This document shows, one piece after another, positions 17,770 to 25,442 of a stretch of 60,623 nt of DNA. The position numbers were made by a program, and so were the translations under genes. How positions within the stretch are numbered: position 1 is the stretch's first letter; every line of letters starts with the position of its first letter. This DNA is from Phycisphaerales bacterium (GTDB lineage Bacteria > Planctomycetota > Phycisphaerae > Phycisphaerales > UBA1924), in the NCBI GenBank assembly GCA_905339235.1, contig CAJPFG010000034.1, forward strand, positions 1 through 60,623, in the 5' to 3' direction. The notes beneath the pieces were generated by a model that was not told where the DNA came from, did no database searches, and saw only the letters and a program-made list of their open reading frames with translations.

Positions 17770-18359
17770 GTCAAAGCCTCCCCGCGCACTTCACTCGCCT
17801 CCGCTTCCATCAGTTCCTTCAACTTCCGCAGCGCCCGATGGTGCCGCGCCAGCAATGTCCCTACAGGTTCGTCGAGCATTTCCGCCATCTGCTTGAAACT
17901 CAGCCCGCCATGGTGCCGCAACTCCACGATCTCCCGGTCCGCTTCCGTCAGTTGGTCCATCGCCAGCCGAAGCCGATCCAGCGCCGCGGTGTCCGTTCCG
18001 CTCTCCGATCGGGCCGCGTGGCGCTCCACCGCCTCCGCGTCGGGCGAATCGGGCCGTCGCTTGGCGCGGCGGACGTGGTCCCGAACGCGGTTCATCACGA
18101 CCCGGAACAACCACGCTTCAAACCTCCCTTGCTCGACATACTCCCCGCCGCCGAGTTTCGTCGCGACCGTCGCGAACACCGACTGCGTGATGTCCTCCGC
18201 AACTTCCGTGTCCCGGCACCGGCTTCTCGCGAGCGCGAAAATCCGGCGCGAATACCTGTCTACCAGAATCCGCCACGACGCCGGATCACCCGACGCCGCC
18301 GCCGCCAGCACCGGGGCCAGTTCGGCATCACCATCCTGCGGAAGCGAGTGCCCGGTCAC
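17766..18359 (-). CDS. ECF-type RNA polymerase sigma factor
   Basis: 197 residues. Region 2 is visible as ILVDRYSRRIFALARSRC, TEVAEDITQSVF and FEAWLFRVVMNRVRDHVRRAK (about residues 31-100). Region 4 is visible as MDQLTEADREIVELRHHGGLSF and the helix-turn-helix AEMLDEPVGTLLARHHRALRKL (about 133-180). It directs RNA polymerase to an alternative promoter set, probably held in check by the membrane protein encoded next. The start is GTG 18359 with AAGGAG about ten bases upstream. It is divergent from the DUF4286-like gene at 18491. The three-gene order sigma, membrane protein, exported protein recurs in simpler form elsewhere in the window. Confidence 0.88.
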   Translation of the reverse strand: MTGHSLPQDGDAELAPVLAAAASGDPASWRILVDRYSRRIFALARSRCRDTEVAEDITQSVFATVATKLGGGEYVEQGRFEAWLFRVVMNRVRDHVRRAKRRPDSPDAEAVERHAARSESGTDTAALDRLRLAMDQLTEADREIVELRHHGGLSFKQMAEMLDEPVGTLLARHHRALRKLKELMEAEASEVRGEALT

Positions 18360-18490
18360 CGCGTTGTGCTCCTTGACATCCAGCCAAACGACCTGCCTTC
18401 AAGCGTATTGCCGCACACGGCGGTAGGATCTTGGGGGTGCGTTAGGGGCCGAATGCACGCCCGCTCCAAGTCCGGTAGGCTTTCCCGCCC

Positions 18491-18799
18491 ATGCCCCGTG
18501 TCTCTTATACCGTGACCGCCACCCTGCCGGACCAGCCAACCCGCCTCGATTTCGTCCGCTGGCTCAAGCAAGGGCACACCGACGCCGTCATCTGCGGCGG
18601 GGCAGCCTCCGTCGAGATCGTGGTGATCGAGGAGCCAGCCTCCCCGCCCATGGTCCAGGTCCGGTACGTCTTCCCGGACCGCACCGCCTACGACCGATAT
18701 GTTCAGCACTTCGCCCCCGCGCTCCGAGCCGAGGGTCTAAGGATGTTCGGGCCCGAAAAGGGCGTTTCCATGTCCCGCCACCTCGGAACGATCCAGTAG
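18491..18799 (+). CDS. DUF4286-like small protein
   Basis: 102 residues, soluble. The pattern is a small ferredoxin-like alpha-beta fold: VSYTVTATLPDQPTRLDFVRWL at the start, a strand with VEIVVI, then QVRYVFPDRTAYDRYVQHFAPALRAEG in the second half. The YxFxDxxxYxxYxxxxAPxLRxEG pattern is characteristic, as I recall, of the DUF4286 family of uncharacterised bacterial proteins. It stands alone, divergent from one sigma gene and 58 bases before another. The function is unknown; antibiotic-biosynthesis-monooxygenase-like dimers share this fold. Confidence 0.7.
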   Translation: MPRVSYTVTATLPDQPTRLDFVRWLKQGHTDAVICGGAASVEIVVIEEPASPPMVQVRYVFPDRTAYDRYVQHFAPALRAEGLRMFGPEKGVSMSRHLGTIQ

Positions 18800-18857
18800 C
18801 CCCCCGCGTTCGTACCCCGCGAATCCCCCGTCCGGCCCAAGGGTCCGAAAGGAACAC

Positions 18858-19460
18858 GTGGAGCAAAGCAGCGACGAAGTCCTCTTCGAGAACTACCGGT
18901 CGGGCGACCGCCAGGCCCTGCGAACGCTCATCGAACGCCACCAGCAGGACCTCATGAGATTCCTGATCCGCCTCGTCGGTGAGTCGGCGGGCGCCGAGGA
19001 CGTTTTCCAGGAAACCTTTCTCCAGATTCACTTGTCCTCCGACACATTCGACCCGACCCGCCGCTTTCGCCCGTGGCTTTTTACGATCGCCGCGAACAAG
19101 GCCCGGGACTACCTTCGTAGGAAAGGACGCCGACGGATGCTGGAACTTTCCGCTCCGGTAGACGGCGGCGGCGGGGACGAGCCCGCCGGGGCATTCGTAG
19201 ATCTCATGGAAATCGACCTCCCGGGCCCCGACGCCCGGTTGGATTCGGAGGAAACCAGCCGCCTGGTTCAACAGGCACTCGACCAACTCCCCGCGATGCT
19301 CCGCGAAATCCTGCTCCTGGCGTACTTCCAACGACTCAGTTACGCCCAGATGCACGAGGAACTGGAGATCCCCCTAGGGACGGTGAAATCCAGGCTCCAC
19401 GCCGCGGTCGCGGCCTTTGCCAAGAAATGGGACGCTCTCTCACGCGAAACTGAACACTGA
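18858..19460 (+). CDS. ECF-type RNA polymerase sigma factor
   Basis: 200 residues. The region 2 core is visible (LIERHQQDLMRFLIRLVG, AEDVFQETFLQIHLS, FRPWLFTIAANKARDYLRRK; about residues 29-95), as is region 4 (LDQLPAMLREILLLAYFQRLSYAQMHEELEIPLGTVKSRLHAA in parts; about 140-185). This is close to the SigE/RpoE group. The start is GTG 18858, supported by AAAGGA seven bases before. The next gene begins three bases after the stop and encodes a protein with a membrane helix that may be its regulator. It is a separate unit from the sigma gene at 17766, which reads the other way. Confidence 0.9.
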   Translation: MEQSSDEVLFENYRSGDRQALRTLIERHQQDLMRFLIRLVGESAGAEDVFQETFLQIHLSSDTFDPTRRFRPWLFTIAANKARDYLRRKGRRRMLELSAPVDGGGGDEPAGAFVDLMEIDLPGPDARLDSEETSRLVQQALDQLPAMLREILLLAYFQRLSYAQMHEELEIPLGTVKSRLHAAVAAFAKKWDALSRETEH

Positions 19461-19463
19461 CCC

Positions 19464-20693
19464 ATGCCCGACGCCAACCCGGACAACCCGAACTTCTCCA
19501 CCCGCCTCTCCGGGGCCGATGAGGCCGCGCTCGACGCCCTGATCGCGGCGGGCTTGGATCCTCGCCGTGTTACCGGAGCGGATACCAGGCGAGTCGATCG
19601 CGTCCTCTCCCTGTTCAACCTTCTCGGCTTCGCACCGGCCTCTCCCGCAAACGTGGGAGCGGCTCTGGTGGATGTCACCATGGCCCGGATTCTCCGAGCC
19701 GGGTCGCACGCCGATGAGGCGCAACTCAGCCCCGACGACCAGGAGGCCCTCGACGCGTTCATGACGGTCGGCCAACGCGCCGACCGCGTTCCCGGACCGC
19801 TGCGCGACCGGGCCGAGCGCCTGGAAAAACTCGGAGCCCTGGCCACCGGTCCCACCGGCCAGCGCGTCTCGCCGAATCTCACCGAACGCACGATGGCCCG
19901 CATCCCCGCACGCGTGAGGCCTCAGGAACGATCGTTCCGCGCCACGCTCGGCGGATTTCGCCTCACGGACTTGGTTTCCATGGCCGCCGTCGTCATGATC
20001 GCCGGTTCGGTGGTCTGGCCGGTGCTGTCCACAATCCGCACGCACCAGAAGCGCGGCGATTGCGGCGCCAACTTCGCAAGCCTCGCCAGCGCCTTCGGTC
20101 TCTACTCCAACGATCACCGCGATCAACTCCCCATGGCGACCGCCGGACTCGGCGGAGCGAACTGGCTGGAAGTCGGTTCCGGTCCCGGGCGATCAAACTC
20201 AGCCAATCTCTTCCGGCTCCCCAAGTTGAACTACGCCTCTCTCAAAACGCTCGCCTGCCCCGGAAATGGCGGAGCGGCGTGCGGCCCGTGCCGCCCCGAT
20301 TCCGACGACTGGGGCTGTATCTCCGAGGTGTCCTACTCCTACCAGAATATGTTCGGAGCCCAGCGCCCCTCGTGGCGAAGTGGATCGCAATCCGTCATCC
20401 TCGCCGACGGCTCGCCAGCCGTGCGGGGCGCACTCTCGCAGACCCGGTGGGTTCCCATGCAGAACTCGGCCAACCATGACGGCAAGGGCCAGTGGGTGCT
20501 CCTCACCGACGGCTCGGGCGGCTGGATCACCTCCCCCGAAGTCAACGGCGACAACATCTGGCTGACCGACCTCCAGCAGAAAATCGTGGACGACGCCAAC
20601 GACCGCCTGCGTCCCATGGGGATGGAAGTCCGTTCCGTCAAGTTTTTCCAGACCGTCCCCGAGTCAGATCGCGACTCGTTCCTGGGCCCATGA
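19464..20693 (+). CDS. Single-pass membrane protein with pseudopilin-like outer domain, putative anti-sigma
   Basis: 409 residues. The N-terminal 165 residues are soluble and contain two related helical blocks (LDALIAAGLDP... and LDAFMTVGQRADRVPGPLRDR), a repeat-like arrangement. A membrane helix lies at about 171-190 (MAAVVMIAGSVVWPVLSTI). The outer part resembles the DUF1559/prepilin-like proteins abundant in planctomycetes: CGANFASLASAFGLYSNDHRDQLP, then a final NHDGKGQWVLLTDGSGGW, a variant of the usual NHxGGxNVLFxDG ending. Following a sigma gene by three bases, it is a candidate anti-sigma factor whose outer domain senses the envelope. That role is inference. Confidence 0.65.
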   Translation: MPDANPDNPNFSTRLSGADEAALDALIAAGLDPRRVTGADTRRVDRVLSLFNLLGFAPASPANVGAALVDVTMARILRAGSHADEAQLSPDDQEALDAFMTVGQRADRVPGPLRDRAERLEKLGALATGPTGQRVSPNLTERTMARIPARVRPQERSFRATLGGFRLTDLVSMAAVVMIAGSVVWPVLSTIRTHQKRGDCGANFASLASAFGLYSNDHRDQLPMATAGLGGANWLEVGSGPGRSNSANLFRLPKLNYASLKTLACPGNGGAACGPCRPDSDDWGCISEVSYSYQNMFGAQRPSWRSGSQSVILADGSPAVRGALSQTRWVPMQNSANHDGKGQWVLLTDGSGGWITSPEVNGDNIWLTDLQQKIVDDANDRLRPMGMEVRSVKFFQTVPESDRDSFLGP

Positions 20694-20741
20694 GCCCTCC
20701 CCGGATGGATTCCACCACCCTGCTCGCCTAACATCCTGACC

Positions 20742-20769
20742 CCGCCCGAACCTCTTCGGGCGGTTGCTT
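20742..20769 (+). terminator. Hairpin before rpmI, terminator or leader attenuator
   Basis: A perfect nine-base stem (CCGCCCGAA pairing with TTCGGGCGG) with a four-base CCTC loop at 20742-20763, followed by TTGCTTT. It lies 48 bases after the upstream stop and ends 21 bases before the rpmI start. It can be the terminator of the sigma/membrane operon or an attenuator in the rpmI leader; the sequence cannot separate these. Confidence 0.6.
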
Positions 20770-20784
20770 TCTGGAGTGTCCGGG

Positions 20785-21084
20785 ATGTCCAAAAACAAAA
20801 GCCACAAGGGTCTGCTCAAGCGGATCCGTTTCTCCAAGACCGGCAAGGTCCGCCACAGAATGGCCGGCCACAAGCACTTGCGCTCCGGAAAGGGCGGCAA
20901 ACGCCTCCGCCAGATGCGCAAGGACCCCTACATGGCCTCCTCCGACACCAAGCGCCTCGAGAAACTGATGTTCCGCCGCCTCCGCGGCCGGACCCAGCCC
21001 AAGGCCTCGATCCGTCGTTCCCCCTCGCCGGCCCAGCGCCGTGCGACCCGTGAAGCGGCCAAGGCGGCCGCCGCCAAGAAGTAG
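20785..21084 (+). CDS. rpmI: Large ribosomal subunit protein bL35, C-terminally extended
   Basis: Component of the 50S subunit. The first 60 residues match bL35: KNKSHKGLLKRIRFSKTGKV, RHRMAGHKHLRSGKGGKRLRQMRK and SSDTKRLEKLMF. The protein is 99 residues against the usual 64-67; the extra is a basic C-terminal tail (RRLRGRTQPKASIRRS... ending AAKAAAAKK). ATG 20785 (MSKNKSHKG) fits the family; the frame continues upstream to a TTG at 20764 with no homology. rplT follows 87 bases later, the normal order, but infC, which usually precedes rpmI, is not adjacent. Confidence 0.95.
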   Translation: MSKNKSHKGLLKRIRFSKTGKVRHRMAGHKHLRSGKGGKRLRQMRKDPYMASSDTKRLEKLMFRRLRGRTQPKASIRRSPSPAQRRATREAAKAAAAKK

Positions 21085-21171
21085 ACCGCCCGCGCGGTCG
21101 TCACCAATGCCCGCCGGGCAAAGACGGGTTTTTCACCCGGCCCCGTTCGGGCTTGAAGAAGGAGTTGGACC

Positions 21172-21549
21172 ATGCCTCGTGTTCGCAAGGGCGCAGCCAG
21201 AGCCCAGTCCCGCAAGCGCACGCTCCGCAAGGCCCGCGGATATTTCGGCGTCAAGAGCAAGCATCACTACCAGGCGGCCCACGCCCTCGTGCGGGCGGGC
21301 GTCTACCGCTTCCGCGACCGCCGGCGCGTCAAGCGCGACTATCGCCGCCTGTGGGTCACCCGCATCACCGCCGCCTGCCACATGCGCGGCACCCGCTACA
21401 GCCTCGTCATCAATGGCCTCAAGCAGGCCGGCATCATTCTCAACCGCAAGATGCTCAGCAACATCGCCATCGAAGACCCCAAACTCTTCGACAAGATCTG
21501 TGCCGCCGCCGTGAAGGTCAGCAAGGCCACCCCCGCGAAGGCTGCCTGA
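21172..21549 (+). CDS. rplT: Large ribosomal subunit protein bL20
   Basis: Early-assembling 50S protein that binds 23S rRNA. At 125 residues it is near the usual 117-120, with a short Ala/Lys tail. Family motifs: MPRVRKG at the start, RKRTLRKARGYFG, a basic helix with RFRDRRRVKRDYRRLWVTRI, and NGLKQAGIILNRKMLSNIAI. The ribosome binding site GAAGGAG precedes ATG 21172 by about seven bases. In many bacteria L20 represses its own operon by binding the leader; no such structure is proven here. A strong terminator follows 24 bases after the stop. Confidence 0.97.
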   Translation: MPRVRKGAARAQSRKRTLRKARGYFGVKSKHHYQAAHALVRAGVYRFRDRRRVKRDYRRLWVTRITAACHMRGTRYSLVINGLKQAGIILNRKMLSNIAIEDPKLFDKICAAAVKVSKATPAKAA

Positions 21550-21573
21550 TCTCCCGCCCCTTCAACTCACCGG

Positions 21574-21605
21574 CGCCCCGAGTCCTTCTCGGGGCGTTTT
21601 CATTT
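21574..21605 (+). terminator. Intrinsic terminator of rpmI-rplT
   Basis: A nine-base perfect stem, CGCCCCGAG (21574-21582) with CTCGGGGCG (21588-21596), a five-base loop and a TTTTCATTT tail. It starts 24 bases after the rplT stop codon. Confidence 0.9.
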
Positions 21606-21651
21606 CGCCGGTCCACGTGCGAACTCCGCCCGCTCTTGGTACCCTGCATCG

Positions 21652-22314
21652 ATGCCGCACTGGTGGGTTTCTGACATTTGGGCCCAGAGCCATACGTGGC
21701 TCATCGCGTGGGTGGCCTGGGTCATCGTCTCCATCACCCTCCACGAACTCGGCCACGGCTACGTCGCCATGCTCTGCGGCGACGACGTGCCCCTGCGTTC
21801 CGGCCACATGACCTGGAACCCCCTCGTCCACATCCCCTGGCCTACCGCCTGGGTCATGTTCGCGCTCTTCGGGTTCACCTGGGGTCTGATGCCCGTTCAA
21901 CCCGCCAACTTCCGCGGCAGATACGACGACGCCAAGGTCGCCTTCGCCGGCCCCGCCGTCAATCTCATCCTTGCGATGCTGTGCCTGGTGCTTGTCGTTC
22001 TCTGGGTGACGCGGATGCAGAACGTGAACGATGACCTGCATCAAAAAGTCTATCTCGTGCTCCGCGTCGGCCTGACCATCAACCTCATGGGATTCTTCTT
22101 CAACCTGCTCCCCGTTCCGCCGCTGGACGGGTCAAGAATTCTTGCGGATTTTTTTCCACGGGTGAACGAGATCTACTACCGCAACGGCAACGCCGTAATG
22201 CTGGCGTTCGCCGCGCTCTTCTTCTTCGGGTCCCGCTACATCTGGGCCCTCACGCACGCCGTCGCCGACCACCTCATGGTGCGCGGCATTCAGATCGCGG
22301 GCGGGACGCCCTAG
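21652..22314 (+). CDS. Site-2-protease-family (M50) intramembrane metalloprotease
   Basis: 220 residues, five or six membrane segments. The zinc-binding motif HELGH (His31, Glu32, His35) sits in the first long helix after a short N-terminus, and the second family motif PPLDGSRIL (Asp159) supplies the third ligand in a later helix. Both sites are intact, so it should be active. The compact form without PDZ domain resembles the Rip-like/SpoIVFB-like group that cleaves membrane-embedded regulators; with several anti-sigma candidates nearby, a role in sigma signalling is possible but untested. It stands alone and converges with the ureohydrolase gene, with seven bases between. Confidence 0.88.
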   Translation: MPHWWVSDIWAQSHTWLIAWVAWVIVSITLHELGHGYVAMLCGDDVPLRSGHMTWNPLVHIPWPTAWVMFALFGFTWGLMPVQPANFRGRYDDAKVAFAGPAVNLILAMLCLVLVVLWVTRMQNVNDDLHQKVYLVLRVGLTINLMGFFFNLLPVPPLDGSRILADFFPRVNEIYYRNGNAVMLAFAALFFFGSRYIWALTHAVADHLMVRGIQIAGGTP

Positions 22315-22321
22315 CAAGAAA

Positions 22322-23347
22322 TCACGCCAGTCCGCACAACTTGTACAGCACCCGCGCCCCGACGTTCGCGTCCCACTCCGGCTCGTTCTTCGATCCCGGA
22401 GCCACCTCGACCAGATCGAATCCCACCACCGTCCTGCCCGACTTCCTCAGCGTGTCGAGGATCAGCACCGCCTGATTGAAACTCAACCCCCCCGGGACCG
22501 GCGTGCCGGTATGCGGGCACAAACTCGGGTCCAGCGCGTCGATGTCGAACGACACGTACACGTGGCTGGGAAGTTCCTCCACCGCCTGCGCGGCCAAATC
22601 TCTGAACTTCGCCCCGCCCGCCAACTGCTCACTGACCGCATCGTCGTAGAACACCTTCACCCGAGCACCCTGCTCGTCCGCGAACTGCATCTCTCGCTCT
22701 CCGAAATCCCGGATCCCGAACGAAACGAGCTTCCTCACCCCCTCGATCCGCGTCAGCACGTTGTGCATGATCGACGCGTGCGACCACGTGAAGCCCTCGA
22801 AGGCTTTGCGCATGTCGAGGTGTGCGTCCAGATGCAGGATCCCGATCTCCTCGTGATGATCCGCCACGGCCTCGATCGCCCCGAAAGGCACCGAATGCTC
22901 CCCGCCGATCAGGCCCGGGACTTTGCCCTCCTCCAGCATGTCCGAAACCTGCGCGTACACATAATCGTTCGCCTTCACGCACGCGGCGTTGACATCGGCG
23001 AGAGCCTTCGCCAGTTTCTTGGGCGGCTTTTCGCCCTCTGTGACCCCACCGGCTTCGATGACGCCCTTCGCCAAGCGTCTGGCTTCCCGTCCGAGCGCGC
23101 GAACCTTCTTTGACTCCCGTTCGAGAAAGATCCCCTTTTCGTACGTGCGGCCGAAGCGACGGTCGAAGAGATCCACCTGCATCGACGCTTCCAGAATCGC
23201 CCCGGGCCCGTCCGCGGTGCCCGGCCGGTACGAGGTCGTCGCGTCGAACGGCACGGGCAAGAGCACCACCTTCGCTTCGTCGCGCGTGAAGGGAAGCCCG
23301 AAGATTCCGGTGCCCGGCTGCGCCGCGGCGTCGGGGTCAAAGCGCAT
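22322..23347 (-). CDS. speB: Arginase/agmatinase-family ureohydrolase
   Basis: Likely hydrolyses agmatine to putrescine and urea (polyamine synthesis); other guanidino substrates are possible. 341 residues, somewhat longer than the usual 300-320 because of a Lys/Glu-rich insert at about residues 65-110. The binuclear manganese site is complete: GGEHS (His), DAHLDMR (Asp, His, Asp) and SFDIDALDP (Asp, Asp). The TGTPVPGGLS loop near the end is typical of the agmatinase group. ATG 23347 has AGGAGA six to eight bases upstream. It is divergent from the gene starting at 23401, sharing a 53-bp promoter region. Confidence 0.88.
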   Translation of the reverse strand: MRFDPDAAAQPGTGIFGLPFTRDEAKVVLLPVPFDATTSYRPGTADGPGAILEASMQVDLFDRRFGRTYEKGIFLERESKKVRALGREARRLAKGVIEAGGVTEGEKPPKKLAKALADVNAACVKANDYVYAQVSDMLEEGKVPGLIGGEHSVPFGAIEAVADHHEEIGILHLDAHLDMRKAFEGFTWSHASIMHNVLTRIEGVRKLVSFGIRDFGEREMQFADEQGARVKVFYDDAVSEQLAGGAKFRDLAAQAVEELPSHVYVSFDIDALDPSLCPHTGTPVPGGLSFNQAVLILDTLRKSGRTVVGFDLVEVAPGSKNEPEWDANVGARVLYKLCGLA

Positions 23348-23400
23348 GATCGTTCTCCTCAGGAATCGCAGAGCGTAGCCTGTTCCCGTATCCTCCTCGC

Positions 23401-24660
23401 GTGAAATATGCCGTGGTGTTCATCGAAGGAGCCGCCGACCTGCCGCAAGAATCGCTGGAGGACCGAACGCCCCTCGAGACCGCGTCCCTGCCGAACACGG
23501 CCGCACTCGCACGAGCCGGCCGAGTCGGGGCCGTGTTGCTCTCGCCCGAGCCCTTTGCATCCACCGCCGATGTGTCGCTGCTCTCGCTCCTGGGCTATGA
23601 CCCGGTTTGCCACGATCCGGGCCCGGCCGGGGTTCGCGCCGCCGCGTGGGGCGTTCAACTCGGCGGCTCCGAGACGGCGCTGTGCCTCGACCTGCTCGGA
23701 GAAGGAGAGCCCGGCGGCGACGAGGAAGGGCTGGCGCGTGATTCGGGCGTCATCGGCCCGGGCGAAACCAGCGTGCTCGTGAAGGACCTTCTGGACCTGT
23801 GGAACTGTCACGTCGGTGGACCGTGCAAGGGGTGGGCCATCGGGGGAGTTCGGCCCGGCCGCGCGGTGTTGATCGACACCGCCACCGCGGACTGGTCGAA
23901 AGTCAACACCACTCCCCCCGAGTGCGTGATGTGGCGAGATTGGAGCACGCTCACCCCTCACGGCCGCGCCCCGCTGGCGGATGCGCTCGAGGCGTGTGTT
24001 CGCCAGGGCACCTCGCTTCTACGCTCACACGAAATCAATGTGACGCGACGCGAGCAGGGGCTGGGCCCGGCCCTCATCCCGTGGCTCTGGGGGCCGGGAC
24101 GGGTGCTTTCGCTTCCGCCGTTCCGCGAGCGATTCGGCCTGCGCGGCGCCATGTTCTGTGCCTCCGAAGAGGCGGCCGCCGTAGCCCGCGCGGCCGGATG
24201 GGAGGTCGATCTCCTTGACGCAGAGGACCTGACACGGATCACGGCTCGCGCGGCCCGCGCCATCCGGGGCGTCGATCTCGTCTGCGTGCACCTCCACGCG
24301 GCGACCGGCCCCGCCGATCCGCTGGACAAGGTCGCGTCACTTCAGCAGATCGACTCGCGAGTCGTGGGACCCCTTGCCGCGGCCATGGAGCAGTTCGGCA
24401 ACTCCGACAAAGACCCGGGCGCGGTGGGCTGGCGGCTCCTGCTCGCGGCCGGGCGCGGAAGCGCGCCGGCGCCCGCCCAAGCGATGTCGCCGTTTCTGAT
24501 GACGGGCGCTTGGATCCGCTCGCTGGTCGCCCGCGGATTCAGCGAGGCCGCTGCGGAAGCCAGCGACCTGCAAGTCTCGCCAGGATGGGAACTCATGGAG
24601 TATTTCCTGCGAAGCGGCATGGTGGGAGGCAAAGGGGCTCGGGGCCGGCGAGCACGGTAA
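23401..24660 (+). CDS. Archaeal-type phosphoglycerate mutase homologue, apparently degenerate
   Basis: 419 residues with the overall pattern of cofactor-independent phosphoglycerate mutase of the archaeal (ApgM) type: an opening strand then PLETASLPNTAALARAGRVG (about residues 24-43), LLSLLGYDP (60-68) and WRDWS (about 181-185). However, active-site positions are altered: the early Asp-Gly motif reads IEGA, the Ser-Asp pair before LLGYDP reads STAD with Ala in the Ser place, the late HVEAxDExGH motif reads HLHAATGPAD, and the DHxT motif is replaced by AGRGS. Metal binding and catalysis therefore look lost. It starts at GTG 23401. It may be a pseudoenzyme or have a new role; the motif comparison is from memory. 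Confidence 0.7.
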   Translation: MKYAVVFIEGAADLPQESLEDRTPLETASLPNTAALARAGRVGAVLLSPEPFASTADVSLLSLLGYDPVCHDPGPAGVRAAAWGVQLGGSETALCLDLLGEGEPGGDEEGLARDSGVIGPGETSVLVKDLLDLWNCHVGGPCKGWAIGGVRPGRAVLIDTATADWSKVNTTPPECVMWRDWSTLTPHGRAPLADALEACVRQGTSLLRSHEINVTRREQGLGPALIPWLWGPGRVLSLPPFRERFGLRGAMFCASEEAAAVARAAGWEVDLLDAEDLTRITARAARAIRGVDLVCVHLHAATGPADPLDKVASLQQIDSRVVGPLAAAMEQFGNSDKDPGAVGWRLLLAAGRGSAPAPAQAMSPFLMTGAWIRSLVARGFSEAAAEASDLQVSPGWELMEYFLRSGMVGGKGARGRRAR

Positions 24661-24728
24661 ACCGGCCTGCGGATGCCTCACTATCCTTTGGCCGCGCGGA
24701 GACGGACCTCGAGCGTGCCCACCCCGTC

Positions 24729-25442
24729 ATGATCGACGAGCCCAACAAACGCGAGCCGTCCAAGACCCCCGACCCGTACGAGTTGGCAGCGCCGCCGCCA
24801 CCGCCCGAACCGCCGAAGCCCAAAATCGGCAAGGAAGGGCTTCTGGAGGGCTTCGACGAGGACGCGGACTTCGAGCGTGACCCGGAAGTCGAAAAGGCGC
24901 TCAAGGGCGAGCCGAAAATCGAACGACCCCCTCCGGATGATGAGCCGCAAGCCCCGCGCGAGGAGTTTGTCTCGCCGGGACGGGGCGAGCCGGAAGTCGT
25001 GGGCGGCATCGGCGGGCTTATCGCGATCCTTGCGCTCATCATCGCCGCGGCGACCTCGCCCAAGGACCATCTCGCCGTTGGGTTCAACAACCTGTTCTTC
25101 ACGATCGTCCACACCGTCGCCGGGATTGGGGCCATCGCGGCGGGCGCGCATTTGCAGGGGTGCTCGCTGGGTCACTGGAGCCTGACGCTCGCTCGCGTGC
25201 TCCTCGCGGTGGGCGTGTTCCAACTGGTGAACGGCATCCAGGTTTCAAGTTACCCCGTCGCGAGCAGGTTCTTGCTCGTCCCAGCCGCGGCGGGTGCGTA
25301 TCTCATCGCGATGCACGCTCTGTTCCGCTGGCCGCGACAGAGACTGTTCGTGGTCGCGGCGTGTCATATGCTGCTGTCGTTCGGCGCGTGGTTTCTCTTT
25401 TCGCTCTACGCGTGGATCGCCGCGCCGACCCCCAAGCCATGA
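24729..25442 (+). CDS. Polytopic membrane protein with acidic cytoplasmic lead, coupled to galK
   Basis: 237 residues. The first 95 are hydrophilic and rich in Pro, Glu and Asp (a PPPPPEPPKPK run at about residues 20-30). Five membrane segments follow from about residue 98 (GGIGGLIAILALIIAAA, then segments near 118-140, 150-168, 175-195 and 205-228). No transporter or enzyme signature is visible. The start at ATG 24729 is the first with a plausible N-terminus. The stop overlaps the galactokinase start (ATGA), so both are made together; a role in sugar metabolism cannot be claimed from this alone. Confidence 0.65.
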   Translation: MIDEPNKREPSKTPDPYELAAPPPPPEPPKPKIGKEGLLEGFDEDADFERDPEVEKALKGEPKIERPPPDDEPQAPREEFVSPGRGEPEVVGGIGGLIAILALIIAAATSPKDHLAVGFNNLFFTIVHTVAGIGAIAAGAHLQGCSLGHWSLTLARVLLAVGVFQLVNGIQVSSYPVASRFLLVPAAAGAYLIAMHALFRWPRQRLFVVAACHMLLSFGAWFLFSLYAWIAAPTPKP

